This document shows, in pieces, positions 46,409-53,119 of a DNA stretch of 64,000 nt (within the stretch, counting starts at the first letter, position 1; each line of letters begins with the position of its first letter). Source of the DNA: Paramicrobacterium agarici (GTDB lineage: Bacteria; Actinomycetota; Actinomycetes; Actinomycetales; Microbacteriaceae); assembly GCF_002563955.1 (NCBI RefSeq), contig NZ_PDJE01000001.1, positions 992,001 through 1,056,000 on the forward strand, given 5' to 3'. Made by a program: the position numbers and the translations under genes. The notes beneath the pieces are model-generated. The model was not told the DNA's origin and did not search any database. It saw only the letters and a program-made list of their open reading frames with translations.

Positions 46409-47140
46409 TCAGCTGTGCTCGATGTACCCGTAGAGGTCGGATTGGGCGCCGTTCACCCAGAGATCCGGCCCTTCGGGCGTTGCCGCTCGAAGCGTGCGGT
46501 TGTATGCCTCGTCGACGACGACGCTTTCGATTCCGGATGCTGCCAGGTGCTCAGCAATCGCATCGAGATCGCCGCGGTGCTCAAACGAGAGTCCCGCCCG
46601 CTCGGTCACCGGGGTCGACGCCGTCCCGAGGTCGTGCAGCGCAACGGAACCGCCGCCTGCCGCATCGAACACCGCCCAGCCGCCTCCGTCGGACGTGATC
46701 CGCAGCGTTAGTCCCAGCGCGGCGAGCACGTGTGAGGCGCTCTCGACGTTCGCGGTGAAGATGAGCGGCAGAAGCGTCACGTCGCCGTGTGGTGGACGTG
46801 CGGTACCGACAACGGCGTGCATCACGGCGACGTCATCGACGGCGATCTCCAGGGTGGCGCCAACGCCCTCCATCTCGCCTCGGGCGACAGCGATGCTCTC
46901 GGACACCATGCGTGACTCGAGGGCATCGAGAGCGGCGACGTCGTCGACCAGCATCCAGATTTCTGCCGTTCCGGAAAGCGAGTCGTTCGCGTCGACGCCG
47001 TGCACCGCGAGCATGCCGTCACCGTCGAACTCCGACCATGCATCGTTCTTCTCGCCGTGTGCTGACAGTCCGAGCCCTTCGGCCAGCACGTGCCAGTCGC
47101 GAGGATGCTGTGTGAACTGAATCACCTGGATGGACGTCAT
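46409..47140 (-). CDS. VOC-superfamily (glyoxalase/bleomycin-resistance-like) protein
   Basis: 243 residues with two related halves: MTSIQVIQFTQHPRDWHVLA...GLGLSAHG and TLLPLIFTANVESASHVLAA with LGLTLRITSDGGGWAVFDAA. These are paired beta-alpha-beta-beta-beta modules of the VOC fold. Metal ligands are not obvious. The start overlaps the stop of the upstream RHH gene by ATGA, indicating translation coupling. No substrate can be inferred. Confidence 0.82.
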   Translation of the reverse strand: MTSIQVIQFTQHPRDWHVLAEGLGLSAHGEKNDAWSEFDGDGMLAVHGVDANDSLSGTAEIWMLVDDVAALDALESRMVSESIAVARGEMEGVGATLEIAVDDVAVMHAVVGTARPPHGDVTLLPLIFTANVESASHVLAALGLTLRITSDGGGWAVFDAAGGGSVALHDLGTASTPVTERAGLSFEHRGDLDAIAEHLAASGIESVVVDEAYNRTLRAATPEGPDLWVNGAQSDLYGYIEHS

Positions 47141-47298
47141 GATGTGCCCTCCTTCGAGACGTAGTCGATCATGATGCGCTCAACGAGTGACGACAGCGAC
47201 GTGCCCTCGTCGATCGCCGCGTGCTTGATCTGCTTCACAAGTGCGGCTGGGAGATACACGTTGAACTGCACCTTCTTCGCGTCGCTGTTTTCTACCAT
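47137..47298 (-). CDS. Ribbon-helix-helix (CopG/antitoxin-like) small protein, 53 aa
   Basis: A 53-residue gene read from ATG at 47298 to TGA at 47137. The product begins MVENSDAKKVQFNVYLPAAL, with the beta strand KVQFNVYLP, helix ALVKQIKHAAIDEG and helix TSLSSLVERIMIDYVSKEG, which is the ribbon-helix-helix DNA-binding pattern of CopG/Arc-type regulators and antitoxins. It overlaps the VOC gene by four bases (ATGA), so both are made from one message. No toxin gene of a known class is beside it. Confidence 0.78.
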   Translation of the reverse strand: MVENSDAKKVQFNVYLPAALVKQIKHAAIDEGTSLSSLVERIMIDYVSKEGTS

Positions 47299-47338
47299 GC
47301 TAGCAATCTAGGGCAGCGAAGTGGATGCCGCCAACTCG

Positions 47339-47388
47339 TGCGTCCCAAATAGCGTGCGGAACCGGTGCCCCGCGACATTTGGGACGCA
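47339..47388. repeat. Long palindrome 1 (12-bp perfect arms)
   Basis: TGCGTCCCAAAT at 47339-47350 is repeated in inverted form, ATTTGGGACGCA, at 47377-47388, with a 26-base loop. It lies in the 299-base divergent gap between the RHH and sbcD genes, where a terminator is not needed. Confidence 0.85.
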
Positions 47389-47436
47389 TGAACTACGCGG
47401 CCGGAGGGAGGGGCTCTGGTCGGAAGGCTCGCGCAG

Positions 47437-47501
47437 TAGTGACTTACAGAAAATGGCTGCGATCGCACATCCGGTTCGCAGCCACTTCCTGCAAGTCACT
47501 A
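47437..47501. repeat. Long palindrome 2 (26-bp arms, 3 mismatches)
   Basis: Left arm 47437-47462 begins TAGTGACTT and ends TGGCTGCGA; the right arm 47476-47501 is its inverted copy with three transition differences, leaving a 13-base loop. The transcript would form a very stable hairpin. Together with palindrome 1 it accounts for most of the gap; the rest (47502-47597) holds the sbcD promoter region and nothing else I can see. Confidence 0.88.
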
Positions 47502-47597
47502 TGAGGGCGGGGCGGGGAACGGGAAGAGTACCGCCGGGTGGGAATCAGATGCGAGGGCGTACCGACGGCTGTCGCACGCACCCGGTAGCGTCGAAAC

Positions 47598-48755
47598 ATG
47601 CGGATTCTGCACACCTCCGATTGGCACATCGGGCGCTCGTTTCACGGGCACCCGACGCTCGACGCACTTGACGGTGTGCTCGAGGAACTCACGCGCATCG
47701 TTCGCGAGCGCGACGTCGACGTGGTGCTCATCGCGGGCGACGTGTTCGATTCTGCGACGCCGTCCGCCGACGCGTATCGCCTTCTGACGCGCGCGCTCAC
47801 GCGACTCCGCGAAACGGGCGCCCAGATCGTGGCGACGAGCGGCAATCACGACTCGGCCGCACGGCTCGCATTTCAATCGGAGTTCGCCCGGCTCGCCGGC
47901 ATCCATGTGCTGACTCGCGACGAAACGCTCGACGTTCCCGTCACCCTCGACGACGACCACGGGCCCGTTCACATCTACGGCATCCCCTACCTCGAACCTG
48001 CGCTCATCAGGCACAAGTACCCCGACGAGACGCTGCGGACGCAGGCGGATGCTGTGGGCTTCGCGATGCGCCGCATTCACGCCGACGTCGCTGTGCGGGG
48101 CGGGCGCTCCATCGTCGTGTCGCACTGCTTTGCGCAGGGGGTGGGGGATGCCGCGAGCGACGTCGAGCGGGACATCACGTCGGGCGGCATCGACCTCGTA
48201 CCGGCAAGCGTCTTCGACGGCGTCGACTACGCCGCCCTCGGGCACATACACGGGCGCGCCACGTTGACCGACAGCATCCGCTATTCGGGCGCGCCGTTGC
48301 ACTATTCTTTCAGCGAGGCGCGCAAACCGCGCGGCGGCTGGCTCGTGGAGCTCGACGCGTCCGGGCTCGCGGACATCGAGTGGGTCGACCTACCCGTGCC
48401 GCGGCGGCTCAGCATTCTGACCGGAACGCTCGAGCAGCTTCTCACTGACGAGGCGCACACGGATGCCGAGGGCGACTGGGTGAGCGCCGTGCTGACCGAT
48501 ACGGTGCGGCCGATCGACGGAATGCGCAAGCTGCAGCGGCGCTTTCCATACTGCGCCACCATGGTGCACGAGCCAGCCGAGGTCGCCGACCACGGCACGC
48601 GCACCTACGCGCAACGCGTGCAGGGCAAGAGCGACGTCGACATCGTCAACGAGTTTCTCGCCTACGTGCGCAACGGGCAGGGCGCGAGCGAGGCCGAGGG
48701 TGACGTCATTCGCGAGGCGATTGATGGCGTGCGGTCCGAGGAGGCGAGCGCGTGA
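47598..48755 (+). CDS. sbcD: Exonuclease SbcCD, subunit D
   Basis: 385 residues. Mre11-like nuclease with metallophosphoesterase motifs MRILHTSDWHIGR, VVLIAGDVFDSATPSAD, VATSGNHDSAARL, IVVSHCFAQG and YAALGHIHGRATL in the right order. A C-terminal capping domain follows, ending VDIVNEFLAYVRNGQG. With SbcC it trims hairpins and blocked DNA ends. The next gene starts inside the stop codon (GTGA). The upstream gap contains two large palindromes, which are themselves the type of substrate this complex cuts. Confidence 0.94.
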   Translation: MRILHTSDWHIGRSFHGHPTLDALDGVLEELTRIVRERDVDVVLIAGDVFDSATPSADAYRLLTRALTRLRETGAQIVATSGNHDSAARLAFQSEFARLAGIHVLTRDETLDVPVTLDDDHGPVHIYGIPYLEPALIRHKYPDETLRTQADAVGFAMRRIHADVAVRGGRSIVVSHCFAQGVGDAASDVERDITSGGIDLVPASVFDGVDYAALGHIHGRATLTDSIRYSGAPLHYSFSEARKPRGGWLVELDASGLADIEWVDLPVPRRLSILTGTLEQLLTDEAHTDAEGDWVSAVLTDTVRPIDGMRKLQRRFPYCATMVHEPAEVADHGTRTYAQRVQGKSDVDIVNEFLAYVRNGQGASEAEGDVIREAIDGVRSEEASA

Positions 48756-51700
48756 AGATCAACCGGCTGAGCATCACGGGGTTCGGCCCGTATCGCACGA
48801 CTCAGGTTATCGATTTCGACGCGTACGCCGACGACGGCCTGTTTCTGATCTCAGGAAAGACAGGTGCGGGCAAGTCGAGCATTCTCGATGCCATCGCCTT
48901 CGCGCTGTACGACAGTGTTCCGCGGTACGACGGCACGAAGTCCCGCCTGCGCAGTGACCATTGCGCTCCGGGTGATGAGACTCGGGTAGAACTCGAGTTC
49001 ACCATCGGTGACACGCGGTACCGGGTGGCGCGCTCGCCGGAGTATGAGGTTCCGAAGAAGCGCGGCGCGGGCATGACGATGCAGAAGTCGGCGGCGCAGC
49101 TCGACGTGCTCGACGGCGCTGACTGGGCTGGCATCGCCTCGCGCCCGGTCGATGTGGCGAACGAACTCGCCGAGATTGTCGGATTGAAGAAGGAACAGTT
49201 TCTGCAGGTGATTCTGCTCGCCCAGAACCGTTTTCAGCAGTTTCTGCTAGCGAGCAGCCGCGATCGTGAGGCTGTGCTGCGCAGCCTGTTCGGCACGGCG
49301 CGGTTCGCCGACTACGAAGACGCGGTGGCCGAGCGCCGTCGCGAGCTCGAGAAGCAGCTCGCCGCGGCTCGCGCGCAGGCTGAGCAGCTCATTGCCGACG
49401 CCGCGCATCTGGCCGAGGGGCAGGCGCCCGAGACCGGCGCGATCGAGTGGCTCGAGGAGCGCGTGTTCGAGCTGGGCGCGCGCATGGCGAGTGCGATTTC
49501 TGAGGCCAGTGCCGCCGACCTTGTGCGCGACGCTGCCGAGGCCAAGCACGCGGAGGCAACTGAGCTGCGGCGCCGGCAGCAGCGCAGGGCCGACGCCGAG
49601 AAGCGTTCGGCCGAACTCGACGACGCCGAACCCGCGATCAGCGAACGGCGCTCGGAGCTGGAGATAGCCGAGAGCGTTGAACGCGTGTGGCCGTACATCG
49701 TGAGCGCCCACTCCGCACGGTCAGCCAGCGAAACAGCGCGGGGAAGTCTCGAAACTGCTCGTGAATCGCACGTCGCTGCCGGGGGAAGCGCAGATGCCGG
49801 CACCGACGAGCTCGACGCTGTCGCCGACTCGCTGTCAGGGCGTCTCGCTCTGCTTCACGAGGTTCTCGAACAAGAGTCTCGCCTCGCCGCGCTCACCGAG
49901 GCCGAGGCTGAGGCGGCCCAGCGCAGGCAGGCTGCCGATGCTGCGATCGTGGAGCGTGAGCAGAGGCTCGCGGCTCTTCCCGCTGAGATCACAGCGGTTC
50001 ACGACGAGCTCACGGCTGCCCGCGTCGAGGCGGCGCGTGTCGACGGAACCGCGACCGATGTCGAGCGCCTCCTGTCCGCGCGAGCGGCTGCCGAACGTGC
50101 TGACGAGATCGAGGACTCTCGCGACGAGGCCCGAAAGACCGAAGCGCAACGCGTGCGTGAAAACACAGAGGCGTCGGCTTGCCTGCAGCGAATGCTCGAC
50201 GAACGGCTTGCCGGGCATGCGGCCGAGCTCGCAGCCGATCTGCGCGATGGAGAGCCGTGCGCGGTGTGTGGCTCGACGCAGCATCCGTCACCCGCGGAGC
50301 ACACCGGTGACCCCGTGAGCGAGGCCGACATCGAGACGGCACGCGACGCGCTTGCAGATCGTGAGCAGGCAAAGGCGGATGCTGCGCGAGAAGTGTCTGC
50401 GCTCGAAGCGAAGCTCGCCGAGCAGCGTGCGATCGCGGGCGAACGTTCGGTGGAACAGATCGACAGCGAGCTGGAGCCGGCACGCGAGCGCCTTGCAGCC
50501 GCGCAGCACGAAGCATCGCGGGTCGGCGACATCGCGAAGCGGCACACGACGCTCCTCGAGGAGCGCGATGCCGGCGATGCCGAACGTGAGAAGCTGCGCG
50601 CCGAGCGCGACGCGCAGGTGGCGGCTGAGAAGGAAGCACACACCGAGGTTGCTCGAATCAGGCGGGCCGTCGATGAACAGCGGGGCGACGAGGCGTCGGT
50701 CGCTGATGCCGTGCAGTCGGCTACTCGCCAGCGCGAAGCGGCCGTCGCGCTCGCGTCGGCGCTGCGCACGCGTGACGATCGTGACCGCTCGGCGGCGCAA
50801 GCCGAGAGGTCGCTCGCCGAGAACCTCGCTGAGCACCGCTTCGCGGACGAGGCGTCGGCGGAGGCCGCGAGACGGTCTGCTCCCGACCGGGAGCGTCTGC
50901 GCGACAGCATCCGGTCCCATGATGACGCTCGAGCAGCGGTGAGAGCGATCCTCACCGAACCAGAGCTCGCCGACCTTCCCGTTGAGCAGCCGGACACCGA
51001 CGCCACGGCGGCAGCGGTCGCCGAAGCGCGCCAGGTTCGCGATGAGGCGCGACGCGTTCGCGACACGATAGCCGAGCGTCACACGCAGCTCGTGCGAACC
51101 GTGACGACGGTCAAGCAGAGGCTCGTCGACAGTGCGGCGGCGAACGCTGAGTTCGAGATTGTGCAGAACCTGTCGAAGACCCTCGCGGGCGACGGGCCGA
51201 ATACTCGCAAGATGCGGTTGGAGGGCTTTGTTCTCGCGGCGGAGCTTGAGCGCATCGTCGAGGCGGCGAACGCGCGGCTGCGTACCATGACGGGCGGCCG
51301 ATACTCGCTCGAGCACGACGACTCAGTGCAGTACCGCAACGTGAAGTCGGGCCTCGGCCTCGCGATCTTCGACCAGCACACCGGTGTCGCCCGGGCCACG
51401 CACTCGCTGTCAGGAGGCGAGACGTTTCTCGCCTCCCTTGCCCTCGCGCTCGGTCTCGCCGAGGTCGTCACCGCGCGGTCCGGAGGCATCACGCTCGACA
51501 CATTGTTTATCGACGAGGGCTTCGGCTCGCTCGATGCCGACACCCTTGAGGTTGCCATGTCGACGCTCGACTCGCTGCGAGCCGGCGGTCGGACCGTCGG
51601 GCTCATCAGCCACGTTGAGGGGATGAAAGAGCAGATTCCGGCAAAGCTGCGCATCAGGATCGCGGACGGCGGATGGAGCGAGATTCAACAGGGTACCTGA
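48752..51700 (+). CDS. sbcC: Exonuclease SbcCD, subunit C (Rad50-like ATPase)
   Basis: 982 residues. Walker A in FLISGKTGAGKSS (residues 32-43) after MKINRLSITGFGPYRTTQVI, two long Ala/Glu/Arg-rich coiled coils (about 190-490 and 520-830), and the zinc hook CAVC between them at Cys503 and Cys506. The C-terminal half-ATPase has THSLSGGETFLASLALALGL and TLDTLFIDEGFGSLDADTLE (Walker B). This is the full SbcC/Rad50 architecture. Partner of SbcD, overlapping it by four bases. Confidence 0.95.
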   Translation: MKINRLSITGFGPYRTTQVIDFDAYADDGLFLISGKTGAGKSSILDAIAFALYDSVPRYDGTKSRLRSDHCAPGDETRVELEFTIGDTRYRVARSPEYEVPKKRGAGMTMQKSAAQLDVLDGADWAGIASRPVDVANELAEIVGLKKEQFLQVILLAQNRFQQFLLASSRDREAVLRSLFGTARFADYEDAVAERRRELEKQLAAARAQAEQLIADAAHLAEGQAPETGAIEWLEERVFELGARMASAISEASAADLVRDAAEAKHAEATELRRRQQRRADAEKRSAELDDAEPAISERRSELEIAESVERVWPYIVSAHSARSASETARGSLETARESHVAAGGSADAGTDELDAVADSLSGRLALLHEVLEQESRLAALTEAEAEAAQRRQAADAAIVEREQRLAALPAEITAVHDELTAARVEAARVDGTATDVERLLSARAAAERADEIEDSRDEARKTEAQRVRENTEASACLQRMLDERLAGHAAELAADLRDGEPCAVCGSTQHPSPAEHTGDPVSEADIETARDALADREQAKADAAREVSALEAKLAEQRAIAGERSVEQIDSELEPARERLAAAQHEASRVGDIAKRHTTLLEERDAGDAEREKLRAERDAQVAAEKEAHTEVARIRRAVDEQRGDEASVADAVQSATRQREAAVALASALRTRDDRDRSAAQAERSLAENLAEHRFADEASAEAARRSAPDRERLRDSIRSHDDARAAVRAILTEPELADLPVEQPDTDATAAAVAEARQVRDEARRVRDTIAERHTQLVRTVTTVKQRLVDSAAANAEFEIVQNLSKTLAGDGPNTRKMRLEGFVLAAELERIVEAANARLRTMTGGRYSLEHDDSVQYRNVKSGLGLAIFDQHTGVARATHSLSGGETFLASLALALGLAEVVTARSGGITLDTLFIDEGFGSLDADTLEVAMSTLDSLRAGGRTVGLISHVEGMKEQIPAKLRIRIADGGWSEIQQGT

Positions 51701-51793
51701 CATGAAATTTCCGATTGGGTCTGGCCAAGGCGCTCGTATCGTGCAATCCTGAGCCAGACGGCAGTTTTCTGGCGGCAAGCTTCGGGGGGAAGC

Positions 51794-53044
51794 ATGCGAT
51801 CGGCAACGGTAGGCAACTTTCGCCTCACCCGTGTGCTTCTGGCCGCTGTCGCCCTCGCGTTCGTCTGGTTCGTGGCGCAGATGTTCTTCGGCGCCTCGGC
51901 GGCGCACGCCGATGACGGCGACGAGGTCGATTCCACGAGCGTGACCGACATCGTCTCAGACGTCACGAGCGCCGTGAAAGACGAGGTGACCGAGCCTGTG
52001 ACGGATGCTGTCGACAGCACGACGTCCGGCGTTGTCGACCTCGTCACCGACGTGACGGATGCTGTTCAGCCCCCGGCTGAGAAGCCCGCTGATCCGCCGC
52101 AGACCGCCCAGGAAAGTGCTGCGAAGACCGTGCCGGCCCAGGCAAGCAGCGCGAATTCTGCGGCAGAGCCGACGACGCAGCCGAGCGGGAACGAGCAGGC
52201 CGCGGAGCCTGGCTCGGCGGAATCGGCCAGCGACGTCCCAGCGCAAACCAGCACAAAGCCCTCGGCCTCGAGCGCTGAGCCCGATGGTTCGGCTGAACCC
52301 GACGATTCGACGGGGCCGTTGAGCGACATTGTCGGCTCGACGACGGATGCTCTCGCTGCTGCAGTGACAGACACACCTGTTGAGAACGCGGTTTCCCCTA
52401 TCGCACAGGATCTCGACGAAGCGATTGATCCGCTCATCGCCTCGCTTCCTCTCGTTGGAGATGACCTCAGTCGACTCGTAGGCACGGACCTTGTCGCGAC
52501 GACAACGGGCGCGGTCTCCGACATCGCAGACCCGCTCGTGGTCGACCTGGTGTCAACCGTTCGTGGCACGACGGCGGCGGCGACAGATGCCGTCGACGGC
52601 GCAGTCGTCGGTATCGGCGACACTGTGGCCGACACTGTCGACCAGACCAGTGGTCTCGAGCCGCCGAGTGAACTGCAGCCAGCCGGCGCCAAGGGCGACT
52701 CTGTCTTGACATCGGCGCAGATCGGCGAAGACCTCACCCACACGGGTCCGCGCGACGTCAATGCATTGGAGGCCGCGCTCCCGATCGCGCAAAGCGTCGA
52801 GAAGACGGGTCCCGTTGACGCCGCGCTCGCGCCGACACACGCTCCAATGCTGCCGTCAGCGCCGAATGCGGCGATCGGCGCCAGCGCAGCCGTGACCGGG
52901 TCCGCGAGCGGAGCCGGCTCTGTGGCCGCTGAGCGCGCCGTTGATGGCGCGGGAGCGGCGAGCGACAGCATCCGTTCTGAACTCATTGACGACGACGATC
53001 TTCCAGAATCTCTGACCCTGACACTCACCTGCTCTCCTGATTGA
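51794..53044 (+). CDS. Secreted Ala/Ser/Thr-rich protein of unknown function
   Basis: 416 residues after GGGGGGAAGC. A hydrophobic N-terminal segment (VLLAAVALAFVWFVAQMFFG) with cleavage likely after ASAAHA gives an exported protein. The mature part starts with a Val/Asp/Thr-rich stretch (SVTDIVSDVTSAVKDEVTEP) repeated in weaker form as GVVDLVTDVTDAVQ, and continues as low-complexity Ala/Ser/Pro sequence ending LTLTLTCSPD. No sortase signal and no known domain. The next gene's protein shares the DIVSDVTD motif, so the two probably arose together or act at the same envelope location. Confidence 0.75.
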   Translation: MRSATVGNFRLTRVLLAAVALAFVWFVAQMFFGASAAHADDGDEVDSTSVTDIVSDVTSAVKDEVTEPVTDAVDSTTSGVVDLVTDVTDAVQPPAEKPADPPQTAQESAAKTVPAQASSANSAAEPTTQPSGNEQAAEPGSAESASDVPAQTSTKPSASSAEPDGSAEPDDSTGPLSDIVGSTTDALAAAVTDTPVENAVSPIAQDLDEAIDPLIASLPLVGDDLSRLVGTDLVATTTGAVSDIADPLVVDLVSTVRGTTAAATDAVDGAVVGIGDTVADTVDQTSGLEPPSELQPAGAKGDSVLTSAQIGEDLTHTGPRDVNALEAALPIAQSVEKTGPVDAALAPTHAPMLPSAPNAAIGASAAVTGSASGAGSVAAERAVDGAGAASDSIRSELIDDDDLPESLTLTLTCSPD

Positions 53045-53119
53045 CGGGCGCGCGGTCGCCGTGAGGGCGACGCGCAACCCATCTGCCTGATGGGTCCGTT
53101 TGAATATCAGGAGAGAGAA

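Noticed and set aside
47308..47671. Short frames on both strands across the palindromes before sbcD
   Set aside because: They arise from the inverted repeats (the two strands give similar peptides) and have no start signals.
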